Positions 23,201 through 36,616 of a stretch of DNA of 64,000 bases are shown here, one piece after another. The notes under the pieces were generated by a model that had not been told where the DNA came from, searched no databases, and was given only the letters and a program-made list of their open reading frames with translations. The number at the start of each line of letters is the position of its first letter. Position 1 is the stretch's first letter. This stretch comes from Parasponia andersonii (taxonomy: Eukaryota > Streptophyta > Magnoliopsida > Rosales > Cannabaceae). The stretch lies in assembly GCA_002914805.1 (NCBI GenBank), contig JXTB01000491.1, positions 30,258 through 94,257 on the forward strand, written 5' to 3'. The position numbers were made by a program, and so were the translations under genes.

Positions 23201-26200
23201 GCGCGTTCTATATGTATATAGTCTATACATATACATATATATTAAGCGGACCAATCAAACTCTGACAGAAGATCGTTTCTTTATGAGCGATGGGGTATTT
23301 ATACTAGCATCCTATGTAGTGATCATAACTTTTTCAACGTTTTCAAAGTGCTACGAGCATTTGTCATTGACCATTCCTTATATCAAAGAAACTAACTAAC
23401 TATACGCTTAAGACCTAAAATGCTCATGATCAGCTATAGCTAGCTCTTGATCGTGGGCTAATCCAATTAATCCCAGATTGCATATTTTTTGCCAGATCTA
23501 TGCGGTATTCAGCAAGTTAACGCATTATGTTTGGTTCGATTAAATTAGATCTAGTTTTAAAAGTATAAATTAATATCATATATATGCATGCATGATATGG
23601 GTATTTCAGCCTTTTTATAATTAAATATGAACTAAATGTTACAATGCACGTGTACGTACGTACACAACGTACTTACAGCATTATAATCTTAAATGCTCTG
23701 AATTGGCTTGGCCATGTACCTAAATTAAAGCTTACTTACTCTCAGCTTCTTATAAAGATACTTCTTGATGAATATGGTGATCAAAAACTCGGATCCGATA
23801 TTTAATTGCGGAAATAAATGTTCGGAATCTTATAGCAGTACTAGTACCTTTTTTTTTTTTTAATCTCAAATGGAACTATTCATCAGTATTGGTTGGAAAG
23901 TTCCACTCCTGGTTGCAATTTTGGATTTGAGACCCCTAACATATTATAACATCCTAATTACTACTGCTTTTCCATATCACTATTGAAAAGTATAATATTA
24001 CCAGATGAGTATATCTCGAAGAAACTAGGCTATCTATCGATACATTATTGGCAAAGAAATCTTTAATTAATTAAAATCTGGAAGATGGGTACTCAATTTT
24101 GCTATTGTATTTATTGTGTCTATTAAAAAAAATTAAAGGGATCTCTAAATAGTACTCTAGGCTTTAATAATAATAATTTTATACTCAAAGTGGATTATGT
24201 CGTGTTCTTCCTGCAAAGCAAAATTTTATAAATTTTTGTTGCTGTACAAGTTGGTGAATGTGAAAATATGTAGATATACATAGATATCATGTAAATATAT
24301 ATTATATTTGATACCTAGCTATGTGATTGATGGCAAGTGAATCAGTGTCGTATGGCTAGTGGGCTTATTTTTATTTAAAAATTAAATGCATGCAAATTAA
24401 TAGTTGCATGCATGGAATGGATGCTTGCGTGATGAAGCACTACTAGGTTTTAATTAATTTAATATCTGCGTCGTTTCTTCTGTAGTTAATTATTTTATAT
24501 CTCTACGTTTGTACACCAATGAATAATATCAAAGATCTTAATTTGAGAGCCTGCTCTGCTGCCTGCTGGAATGTTGATACAAATTCCAGAGAGGGATTTT
24601 TAGTAAGGAAACTGATCAGACGAGACGATCCATATTCATCGGAATTACAATATATATATATATATAAGAGAAACGATCAAATTACTAATACTTATTTACG
24701 AAGGATAATAAGAATAATTATAATTCTTTTTAAAAAGGGAGGAAAAAAAAAGGAAAATTGATTAAACAAAGGAAGCAAAAAAAAAAGTAAGCGTCCATAT
24801 CAATGACTAGAACTGGAACACAATTCGAGTAAAAAGCAAAAGGAAAATTTGTTATGAATGTTTGGTCCAAAGACCGCGCGCAGAATACGCTCTGTCTGTC
24901 AAATGGACCGCTTTTAGTTTTTCGTTTATATTTTAGGGAAATTTTAAGGTAAGAGTGGTTCTTTTGCTCCTAGTTGTACGAGCGTTTTCTATACCGTTAG
25001 ATGAAAATAGAAGATGATCTAAATAGTAAATGAGATACGAGAAAAACTTAATTAGAAATAAAAGGAGAATAGATAATCGTAAATGATTTTTTCTTTTAAT
25101 GGGATCTATAGCCATTTCACAATCATTTTTTTTTTTTTAATCCATGGTCGCTGATCCATCGCCATTTCACCGGTGTTATCTTTTTTTTTTTTTTGGTTTC
25201 AATTTCTTATGCTATGTTTGGAATTCGGATTTTTTGGAAAAATTCATGAAAAAATAGAGAAAAATATATATTTTTTAAAATTTTATAAATCTTTATTTTG
25301 ACATTTTTTTTTGTTTTACTAATTAATATATCAAAAATTTATATACTAAATAATGACATCAAATCAAATTTTCGTTTTTCTTAGAATTTTTTTTTATTTG
25401 GATCCATTTTCTTAAAATTTTTTTATTTTCCTTTAAAAATTCAAGTTCCAAGCAGAACTTTAGTCTTTTTCTCAAATGCTTGGATTTGCACTTGAATTAG
25501 TACTTATCTGTTTGTTTGTTTGTATTATTATTATTATTATTTTTTTTTTGTTTGTTTCTTTGGTTACAAAAACATTTGATGAATTGATTTGGTTAGTTTA
25601 TTGAACTTGATTTTCCCAAATTACATAACTAAACAAATTTTCCCAAATGTTACTCCATCCTTTCATCAAATTGACTTCAAGATATATTACGTTGTATATT
25701 GTTCAAGGATAAGAGGTTGTTTTCTTGTTTTGTAGTTTGCAAGTTAAGCTGAAAATCATGGCAATTAGCACTGGGAATTTGATGAATGTTCTTCGCCCGC
25801 AGAAGAAGAAAATAGGATTTGGAAAAAGAAAAAAAAATCGTATGTGGGTAGGTGTATTTTAACAGAGTTATTTCTCCTACTAGGAGGAGGAAAAGTACGG
25901 CTCCTACACTAGCATTTTCCTATAATTTTAGACCTTAGTCCATACTCCATACCATTTCCCAACCAAACGCATATTGTACTGGCCCACTACACTCCATTCT
26001 TCGCGCCTACTAATTCCTAGTCCCAAATTGTTAATACTTATTCATAAAAAAAATTGTTGAGCGTCAAAATTTAATTTTTATTTTCCAACCTGCAGTCATA
26101 CTACTTTATCATGTAAAATTTTTAATGTAATCCTTCGAGTCCATATTTAAAAATATATTTTCTTAAAGTGAATAATAAATGCTTATTAAATAGCATTGCT

Positions 26201-27142
26201 CAAAATTATAAATTTTATGGTGATGAAAATATTCAATCAACGAAAAAAAAAAACACAAGTTAAAGAAATAAGTGAAAACTATCAATATGTATTTTGTTTT
26301 TTAAGTGAAAATTTTTCTCCTTATAAAAGTAGAAAAATTTAACTAATTAAACAAATATAAATATAAAACCGGTGTTCATTTGTCTCTTTTTGGCTACTTA
26401 TGTACAAGCAATTTTTTTTTTTTTTTTTTGAGAGTATGTATAAGCAATATTTTACATAAGCGTTTGGTAACTTTTTAACGTTTATATTATTTTGAAGAAA
26501 ATCCAGATTATTTAACAGTTTGGATGTTAATTTCATGATTTTTTTAACGAAAAATAAATAAATAAAAATATAGGGGTGGTCTACGGAATTTTCTTTTGTT
26601 GATATCTGCATACTCTTTTTCCAAATTTTTTGTATATTGGATATATATTGGTTTAATCTTACTTTAAAGGACTATATATTAATGAAAATGTGTATACATG
26701 ATTTACATCAACAACAACTATAAGAAGAAAAGTAAGGCGTGCATGAAAGAAATTTTTCACCCATGGTTTAAAAACCCCTTAATCATCAATAAGAGAGAGA
26801 TTCAATCATTGGTGTCAAATATTGTTGCGCGGGTGTGACACAATTACTAATTTTACATAGCACAACATGATCAGTAATTTTTCTAGCTACAAGAATAATG
26901 TTTAATTATGCCTAGATCTATTTGACATGAAGACGAATACAAGAATTTTAATGTAAAACACGATGTACGATAAAATATTTATTACGAAGATGATAAACAA
27001 AAAGTAGTAATTAATTTGCAAATGATATACTCAAATTCATTGTTTTAATGTAAATTTTTAATTTAAAATAAAAAATATATAAATAATTAAAACTTTTTCT
27101 ACACAAATAGATAAAGTTTAAAATCTTAGCCTACGTAAGCAT

Positions 27143-27926
27143 AGAGTTGTCAAGAGGGTTGGGGCGACCTATTAGTACTGTGGCATGACACAGCTAGAGT
27201 ATAATACGACATGTTAAATCATAAGATATGCTAGACATGTCACGATTATGTAGGTCGTGTCATGCCAATAATTTGGGTACGATAGTTAAAAATATTACGA
27301 TACAACATGACCTACAAACACCGTACAACATAGCATGCTAGCACGTTCTTTCTCTGTCTCTTCTTTTCTAGCACATTTCACTCTGCTCGTTTCAGTTTGT
27401 TTTAGTTTCTTCTTGTATTTTCATATCTAAAATATCTAAAAACAGAGAAATAGCACTATTATTCTTAGAATAAATGGAAAATAACTATCATATAGGTGTA
27501 TAATTGACACCTATCAACATATCTTTTTATCTTTTTTCTTAGTACCTCAAGTAGAATTATTAGATAAGTCATTAAAGATTGAGAGAATAGTATACCTAGG
27601 ATAAGGAAAAATGACTTAAAGATTGAGAGAATAGTATACCTAGGATAAGGAAAAATGAGAAAAAAGGAATGCAAAGAATATACCACACAATATGAAAAAA
27701 AAAAAAAAACACTAAAATTAATAAAACTTATTAATTAAATAAGTCAATTTTAATCAAAAAAAAAAAAAAATTGATACGTTCAAACATGTTGACTGACATG
27801 GCACGATACAAAAGTATGATATAAGACGTTAGAGCATGAACCAAGCTGGGTGGACTAATAATTTTATATTATATACCAAGACGACGCGATACGACTGAAA
27901 TATAATAACAACACGACACAGCTCTA
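27143..27926. mobile_element. degenerate non-autonomous element with short inverted ends
   Basis: The left end reads GAGTTGTCAAG and the right end reads GACACAGCTC, which are imperfect inverses of each other. Both sit next to TA. The interior is rich in CGTGTCATG/CATGACACG-type words in both orientations (27180-27345 and 27795-27915), a style I associate with a widespread plant repeat whose ends contain GAGCTGTCA. There is no coding capacity. The boundary and class (hAT or Mutator-like) are inferred. Confidence 0.45.
27572..27658 (+). repeat. 44-base tandem duplication
   Basis: Two adjacent, nearly perfect copies start at 27572 and 27616 (TTAAAGATTGAGAGAATAG and onward). The duplication lies inside the degenerate inverted-repeat element. 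Confidence 0.9.
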
Positions 27927-28300
27927 CACACGCTGGGAAAAAAATTGTGTGAGTACCAAAAAAATTCCGGTATCATCCATGGAGCTGGGCCCGATCGGGC
28001 CCATATTACAAGACTGAGGTTCAAATAAAAGATCAAGCCCTGCAGAATTGTTACTAGAAAGTAAAGGTAAAGAATAAATTGTTTAAGATTTCTTGGAGAG
28101 TAAGCATTTAAGAAATACAGGTATTAAGCAAACAAATTAAAGCAAAGTATGGAGAATGATTTGGACAACGAGAGGAGTTGTTTTATTGTTTTATTGGGAC
28201 ACACATCACACATGTGTTGTCAATTTCTCTTTACAAAATGATGTTGATTACCAATATTAAAAATACTAATATAACAACACATTTACTGTTATTGACACAC

Positions 28301-28334
<34 letters not shown>

Positions 28335-29245
28335 CTAAAAGTGTACTAAATATGAACTAGTGAACTCAAAGAAAACCTACAATGTCCGAGATGTCATTTC
28401 GCAATCAAAACACCTCCTTCGTCTTCCATGGGGTCTTTAAATTGCGTGAGACTCACAACTCAAAGTGACAACATTTTCGTTTGCACCATTAACATGGTTT
28501 ACATTACTTTATTTCATTTTCTGGTATCTAGCCATGTTTCTTTGCCAACTTCTATTTTAAAAACTCAACTATCCTAGTTTCTTTTATTTGCTATACAATT
28601 TTAATTTGTTGAGTTGGCTAATTAAGCCTATTTCGATTTCATAATGCTTCAACATCAAATTACCACCGACAAATAAAATAATATGCTATAGTATTTTTCT
28701 AATTTTTTTTTTAATTTTCTGGTCCATTTAGAAACTAATTTCTATGTCTTTTATGCAAAATAAATTAAGATAATGTTATGTTACTCTTTGTTGTGTAGTG
28801 GTGATTATTTTTATTTTATACAAATGGATAGAGATTTGAATTTTAAGCCTTAGTATTTTAAAATGAGATGATGTTATCAATCAGGTTAAGTTTGCAATTT
28901 GTTAAAACCAATAAAGAAGAAAAAAAATAATCTAAATTAGTGAACTAAAATATTCTTGAACTTTTCAAATATTGTACATACTTAATATTTTTTTTCCTGT
29001 TAAAATACCATATTTATACTCTAGATTTTGGCTAAATACTTTTCCTATATATTATGAGCTTGTTTGACACGGTTTCCAAAGATATTTTGGAGTCCAAAAA
29101 TTATTTTTGAAAGTGTTTGGATGAATTGTTAGAAAGTCTTATTTTGATTAAAAAACCTTTTTAAGGAAGTATGAGCTTCCAAGCCGAATAACTTTAACCT
29201 ATTTTTTAAACAAATATACAATTTTTGAATATGTGAAGTCGTTTC

Positions 29246-29285
<40 letters not shown>

Positions 29286-32200
29286 TTATAATGCTTATGG
29301 TTACAAATTCCTCAAAGATTTACCAAGAAATAAATAAACATTATCATTACTTTGACCAAATGCATTAGAAGGTATACTTTTTTATTTTTGGAAGAATTTA
29401 TGTAATTGAGGGATATTGTTCTTGGTTTTACAAGAAATATTGGTGGTGATTCGTATTGTTATACTATAATTGTATTATATCGAGATACATATGTAATAAG
29501 AAAATGATGAGTATGAACACCACATTTTAAAATTCTGTGTATATGAAAACGAACATATGAACTATTTATATATATATGTATATATATATATACATATATA
29601 TCACATGCGATACAATACATTACGAACACCGAACATATAAACTGTTTTATATATATATATATATATATATATGACACGCGACACAATACACCTAACAAGT
29701 TATTTAAATATGTCATGTTCAACGTGACACAATATGCTAACCTAGTTACCTTTTAGCTTAAATATTTACACTCCATTTAACATGATAATTTTAAAAAATG
29801 ATATTTAGTTTCACCTAACATAACGTATTCCTTAATCTTATTATCTTTTAACCTATTAATGTATCTAAATTGCACATTATTAATACGTTTAAAAAATGAG
29901 AATATTTTACATTTCAAATACAACCAATTAACTACAATTAATCAAATAACCATAAATTAAATTTTGAATTCAATTATGTAATGTTTTCAACCACAACTAT
30001 AAACTAACTTCTATATCAAAGCCAATTATTAATTATGTTAAAAGTGTAAATTTTGAGTTTCAGAAGTTAACCTGATTTGGCATGTTATTTAATTAGTCTT
30101 AAACTATTTTAACTCGTACATGTTTAAAACAAACTCAAACTTGTTAATTTTATGCAGATTCAAGTAGTGTTATGTGTTACGACCTAAATTATTATCTATT
30201 CTGAACGTGTAATTGTATAAATATGGTATGTTTTTCTAAAAATAAAATTTGCTTTGAAAATTGGAAGTAAAACATAAGAGGACCTATTTATGTATATAAC
30301 TTGTTATCATAACTAAATCCCTCAAATGTAGATGACGAATTTTCTAGAATCCATCCTTGTCGAAGAAATCCAGCAATCAATCGAATGCATGATGCAACTG
30401 AATCTTAACAGGGGTGAAAGCCAAGCCGATGTCGGCATGTGAGCATTGGCCCATTGGAAGTAATGCTTTACTTGCTTCCCATTGGGCTGCGAATACACCC
30501 TGACGACTTTGGACATGTTCGCCTTCGCGCTTTTGGTCCACCACTCTAGCTTCTTGGGCTTTTTAGGGCCCAAAAGGTGGATGTTGGTTATCCTTGGGCA
30601 CAAGATAATGGGCTTTTTACATAAATTCAGGCCCGTAGTCTAAAAAAATTGAAAAATGTCTGAAAATTGAAAAGTAATATTTTTATCAATATTTTAAAAG
30701 TGGTATTTTTCTAAATAGTTGTGATATTTTCAATCTTTTTTTTTTTTTTTAAACGTTACCATAAAAGGTCAAATTTTCTCTAAGAAAATAACAACTTTGG
30801 AATTATTTTATAAATAATACTTCTATCAACTTTTGTCATATAGCAGTTAAATAAATATATTTAGAAATAACAGTATTTTGAAGAGTGTGATTAAAAAAAA
30901 TGATGAGATTAAGTGATGAGAAAAAATAAAGAGTGAAAAAATGAGGAATGATAGAGTGACGAGAGAAAATAAGTAGAAAGAAAGTTATAGGAGAGAATAG
31001 GTACAGTGAAAATCATGAGAATCATAATGATTTTTTTTTTTCTTTGATAAGACTCTACAAATAACAAATATTATTTTTTAATTTTTTGTTTTTCTTTAAT
31101 TTTTTTTACAAAAAATGTTCTCAAATATTAATGCTGAATACCCATGGTTATTCTCGTAAATAATTTTATGATGGGTTAAGTGCAAAAAAAAAAAAAAAAT
31201 ACTGAACTATGTCTTTTCTGGAGAATAAACCATACCTTTTGACAATATCATACCTCAACATTTTTAATTTCTTCGACTGTGTACCTTTTGTGTATAAATT
31301 AACCAATTTGCCCCTTATTAAACTGGAAATAACTTATCAATGTTTCGAGACATATAGATCATATTTTTCACCTATTCTAAATTAACCTTAAATCCTTAAA
31401 TAAAACATTTAAAAAAAACTAAATTAAAAAATCCCTCAACCTAAATACGTCCATTGTCAGCAACCAGAAAAGAACCCATATAGGACCATGGATTAGCAAC
31501 CATGAAATAGAAAATGAAATGAAAAAAACTGCATGTTGTAAAAATGGCCATGGCTTCATCAACCCGGATCATACTCACCGCACTTCCCTCCTTTTCCCCC
31601 AAATAAAACTCACAAGAAATAAAAACTCAACTAAAAAAAATAAAAATAGAATATTGGTAAGATGTGATTTTTAGTTGTTGATATTAGATGTAATTCTTTT
31701 TTTTTTCTTTATGTATTTTTGCTTTAATCTGAAGAAAATAATGTCACTTGAGTTAACTTTGCCTGGTTTTCTAGCAAAGAAATGGATAGTTGAAGGTGTA
31801 ATGCTGAGATCTAGAAGAAATTTGCGGATTTAACATTTGCATAGATTTGAAACGTTGAGTTATAAATTTGCACAAGTCAAATATTGAGGTTTATTTTGAT
31901 TTTGATTTTGATTTTTTTTTTTTTTTTGCGTATCTTAATAGTTTGATTTGCAAATGGAGAATATTTTAAAATTGTGAGATTCCAAAATATACCTTATTTT
32001 CAAAAGAAACAAGGCACACAAAGGAGATTTATGCTTTCTTGTTAGCCTTTTACTTTATAGAGCTGTAATTACTTGACTAAAACTAAAGAGCAGACATGGC
32101 AAAATTATGTTTGATAAGTTAAATGGAGACACTGAGGATGACCAAGTCTAAAGAAACACAATAAAGAAAAATAAAAGAATGTGAAAGTTTCCTTTTTTGG

Positions 32201-33330
32201 CTGCAAAATTAAAAATATTGATTAGTTTGGATACAGAGTAGTTTATTTGAATGCAAATTCCACAAATTTGAATTCACCGACATGTCTTAGTCATAGTCCT
32301 GCTATATTATAATATAAACACAAATATAATATAAACACAAAAAGCAAAGTTTTAAAGAAAATATCTTATAATGTAGAATACAGAACGGATGCTAAAAGAC
32401 TTGGTCAACAATTTGAAAAAGATAAAACCTTGACGTTGGACTCAACTGACTCGAGTGTGTGGACTATTCTAATTCCTTTTTTTTTTTTTTTTCCCTGGAA
32501 AGACAATGTAAGTTGTTAGAAAAAGAAAAGAGATTTGTAATTCCTACAATTATCTAACCCAAATTGAAAAAAAAACCCTTTTGATTTCAGAAAAAAATGA
32601 AAAATGAGCCAGGCTACCTTTCTTTTTAAGTATAAGNAGCTAAAAAAAAAATCTAATTATATATATATATATATTACTTGAGCTAAATTTAATGATATGA
32701 GATTTATTTTTTTTTAACAATTTTTTCCTAAAATGAAATCTATCCATTTGATTCAACCGTTAAAAAAATATTAATAAATTCAAAAAAGGAGTCCAACCAC
32801 ATAATTCCCCTCTTTTCCAACTAGAAAAACGTAAAATCTAAACTTAATTTTTTTGAGCGGAAAATCTAAACTTAATTAAGACTAAAAAAAAAAAAAACTG
32901 ATCTGGTGGCTAGAAAAGGCAAAAGAAAATAATAATAATGGTGAGTGCCAACTGTGTAAGAAAAATACGCGTTGAAATCTATTTTAACAAAAAAAAAAAG
33001 AAAAAAAAAAAGGAGCGGTGTGAACAGAACTCCAGTTTTGACAAAGAAAAGAAAAACACTGAAATAATAATAATAATAATAATAATAATAAAGGCAAATA
33101 ACCAATGGATGGATTGGATGGATAATTAAATTTTGAATCCGAATAATACAATATTATAATTTTCTAATATGTATGTACAAATACAGGTATCTGATATTTG
33201 ATTGAACAGAGAGGAGAGAAACAAAAGAAGCGTGGTCAGCCCTGCCCGAAATCTAGGCGGGCAGCTCACCATTTCATACATTATTACGTTACATTTATTT
33301 TAGAAGAAGATTTTGCCTTTTTCCTCACAC

Positions 33331-33362
33331 TCCTCCTCCTCCTCCTCCTCCTCCTCCTCCAC
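33331..33362 (+). repeat. (TCC)n microsatellite in XBAT leader
   Basis: About ten TCC units lie about 110 bases upstream of the XBAT31-like start codon, probably in its 5' UTR. A (GA)n run at 33447-33465 lies just before the ATG. Confidence 0.9.
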
Positions 33363-33472
33363 CCCACCACCGCACTGCCACTTCCACGCGCCTACCACCG
33401 ACGGTGGCGCGTGGCTGAAGTCTCCCCCATGTGCTGAGCTCTGATTAGAGAGAGAGAGAGAGAGAGGGGGAA

Positions 33473-36400
33473 ATGGGTCAGGGACTCAGTTGCAGAGAAC
33501 GCCATGAAAATGCTCTCTTCGGAGCTGTCAGAGATGGCGAAGTCGAGCTCGTCGAAGCCATCGCTGAGGTTGACCGGACCTCCTTGGCGCAGACCACCAG
33601 TCGAGGGAGGATGTCTCCACTGCATGTGGCCGCCGCCAACGGTCGGATCGAGGTCACTACTCCAAAACGTCCAACCCTTTTTCGGTTTTCTTTCTTTACA
33701 TATACTTTCTCTTCTTTCTTCGGGTTTTCTCTGTTCTGTTTGTTTTATCGCCTCCCCGGGAAATATTAATGGGTTTTTCTTTCTGGGTCCGTCTCGTGTG
33801 CTTCTGCTTGATGGGGATGATAAGTAGGTCCTTTCCATGCTTTTGGATTGGTGTGGTAATCCGGACGTTGTGAATCGCCACAAACAGGTACTTTTATTAT
33901 GTATAATGTTTTTCATGCTTTTTAATATTAAACCAAAGAATATTCTTCTGATCAGATAATTATATGCTTTTTATCTTTTGTGTTATTATTAAACAAACTC
34001 TTTTCTTTACTCTCTCTCTCTGTGTGCTTCAATCCAATTGGTTGTGCTTGTGCTATGATTGGTTTAGACTCCATTGATGTTGGCTACTATGCATGGGAAG
34101 ATCGCTTGCGTGGAAAAGCTTATAGAAGCAGGAGCAAATGTATATGCTCAAACCCCTCTGTCTCTATTTAATGATAATTGTTTTGGTTAAACCATTGATC
34201 AAAGTTCTGATCATAATGGGTTGCGTGTATAATTTATTAGATATTGATGTTTGATTCCGTAAATGGAAGAACCTGCCTGCATTATGCTTCTTACTATGGT
34301 CATTCAGATTGTTTGAAAGTCATTCTCTGCGCTGCTCGTTCCAGCCCTGTTGCAAATTCTTGGTTAGTTGTACTTGTCTTTCTTTTCCTTCTTCTTCTCT
34401 CTCTCTCTCCCTCTCCCTATTTCTTTTTATGTCTGATTTATCTTGTATGGTAATGACAGGGGATTTGCAAGATTTGTGAACATCAGAGATGGAGGTGGGG
34501 CTACCCCACTGCATTTAGCAGCCCGTCAAAAACGGCCAGAGTGTGTTCACGTCCTTTTAGACCATGGAGCTCTCGTATATGCTTCAACTGGTGGATACAG
34601 GTAATTGTCTATGTCAGTTTGCTTACTCTTCCTTTGTTTTAAGTAGTGATGATCTGCCATTGAGACTCATGGAAGTTCCCTTTGCAGCTATCCAGGAAGT
34701 ACGCCACTTCACTTGGCTGCTCGTGGTGGTTCTTTGGAGTGTGTCAGGGAGTTGCTCGCGTGGGGAGCAAATAGGCTTCAACTAGATTCGTCTGGGTAAC
34801 CTCATTTAACAGAAAATGCAATTATCTTCTTTTTTTTTCCCCATGGAATATGGTTATAATTCACGAGCTAACATAGCATGATTGCAACTAAAGTATGAGT
34901 TGGAAGAAATTCATCAAATTCCTAGTTGGAAGTTACTCATTACTTGATTTCTTAACATTGTGAGAAACTTGGTTGTTGTAAAGGTATTTTGAAGAATTTC
35001 GTGTTTGAATTGCCATTTGATTGTAAATCTCATTGAAAACCTTGATCGAAAAGCTTTATTTCCATACCATGGAAAACCAAGTACAAGAAATTGTGCTTCA
35101 AAGCGGTATATGCTTTAAATGTTGTGAATGAGTTATACATAAAATTGCTTTTCAATTTTCATACCTCTGAAAAATAGTGGGGAAAGAAAAAAAAAAAATC
35201 AGTGGGAGAAACTTCTGTCATATGTCCGTAGTGTGACTAGTGTAGATTCATTAGTCTTACTATTGATAAGAAGTGGAGATTCCTTTTATATCTTGCCCTT
35301 CTTTGTCCTTAAGAATTCTGCTTTTGGTAAAGGGCAGGCTAACTTATTTTGGTCTGTTAACTTGTTAATGAACTATTGCAGGAGAATACCATTTACAGTA
35401 GCTTTAAAGCACAAAAATAGAGCTTGTGCAGCTTTACTGAACCCCTCAGCAGCAGAGCCTATTGTATGGCCATCACCTTTGAAGTTCATCAGCGAGCTGA
35501 ACCCAGATGCAAAGGCATTGTTAGAGAGGGCTTTAATGGAAGCAAACATGGAGAGGGAAAAGGCCATATTGAAGGAGACAGTCTCTTCTGATCCATCTCC
35601 TTTGAATTCTGATGTTGAGATTGACGATAATGCCTCTGAGGTAACATGCCTTTTCTTTTTTGTTTTGGCCTTTTGTTTTACTTCAACTCATCATCTTACT
35701 ATTACTTGAAATGTGCATTTAATGATGATTTCAACCAAAAATAAATAAATAAATAAAAAATAAAAAACAAACATACGTTTAGCGCCTCCTAGTAGAGTGT
35801 TGTTTAGGAGATGTATGTGAGAGTATAAATGTCTCTTTCAAGATGGTCTTATTTCAGACAGTGAATATGGATATTAAGAAGCGAGAACGGGAATTTGTTT
35901 ATGTTCAACTTAGATGAAGGCTCAGTATTCAAGCTAGACAAAACCTGCCTTGTAATAGGATACCAGGAAACTTTTTGAAGGTTTGATTCTTTACTTTTGG
36001 GGTTTACATATCTAGACCTAAATTTATTTTCTGTTTTATCCTGAAATTTAAGCGGGGGAAAAATGTTCTTCATTTGGCATGCTTGTCATAGTTTTGTTTC
36101 ATTTGAGTCCGGTAAACTTTTTCTAAAATGAATTTGGATTTTATTCAAAGACATTGAGAGCTTGAACAAGGTGTTTTAGTTGAATCACATGTGTGCTTTT
36201 GTGTTTACTTGGCAAAATATTTGAAACAGGCTAGCAACGTCGAGCTATGCTGCATATGTTTTGACCAAATGTGCACAATTGAGGTCAGACCATGTGGTCA
36301 TCAAATGTGCGCTCATTGCATTCTTGCCCTGTGCTGCCATAAGAAGCCCAATCCAACAACTATATGTGCTGCTGCCCCAGTGTGCCCCTTTTGCCGAAGC

Positions 36401-36616
36401 AGTATTAGCCAACTAGTTGTTGCAAATATCAAGCCCAATAATGACAGAGACGTAGAAACTAGTCCCTCAAAACCAAGGAGATCAAGAAAGTCAAATTTCA
36501 GTGAAGGCAGCAGCAGCTTCAAGAGCTTATCAGCCATGGGCTCATTTGGGAGAATGGGTGGACGCAATTCAGGAAAAGTTGCAGCCGAATGCAATGACAA
36601 TGTTGACAAGCCTTGA
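33473..36616 (+). CDS. XBAT31: ankyrin-RING E3 ubiquitin ligase (XB3/XBAT31-like)
   Basis: Eight exons: 33473-33652, 33828-33887, 34068-34139, 34241-34362, 34460-34600, 34688-34795, 35382-35640 and 36230-36616. They give 442 residues, close to the family's usual length. The N terminus MGQGLSC fits N-myristoylation at Gly2 with a nearby Cys for palmitoylation. Several ankyrin repeats follow (about 48-260), with blocks SPLHVAAANGRIE, TPLMLATMHGKIACVEKLI, GRTCLHYASYYGHSDCLK, ATPLHLAARQKRPECVHVL and STPLHLAARGGSLECVREL. A linker with WPSPLKFISEL precedes a C3HC4-type RING (about 321-370: CCICF, CGHQMCAHC, CPFCR). Known role: rice XB3 binds the receptor kinase XA21; Arabidopsis XBAT proteins are membrane-associated E3 ligases. 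Exon 1 is more diverged than the rest (AIAEVDRTSLAQTTSRGRM). XBAT31 versus XBAT33 is uncertain. The gene converges on the minus-strand gene at 38.4 kb. Confidence 0.93.

Larger units (their letters stand above)
18095..24500. other. gene-poor tract (first part)
   Basis: After the Dof 3' UTR I see no supported gene. Contents include a CACGTG core near 18860, a perfect 11-base hairpin (19381-19405), (CT)n at 20168-20205, (TA)n at 20594-20615 and a GC-richer island at 21240-21530. The longest frame (22660-23061, 133 aa) has no motif I recognise and a composition expected by chance. Confidence 0.6.
24501..33190. other. gene-poor tract (second part)
   Basis: Long AT-rich sequence with no supported gene. 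It holds a degenerate inverted-repeat element (27143-27926), (TA)n arrays near 28302-28330, 29252-29280 and 29649-29671, a GC-richer island at 30320-30620, an ambiguous base at 32637 and an (AAT)n run at 33063-33091. The stretch just before 33473 should carry the XBAT31-like promoter. Confidence 0.6.
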
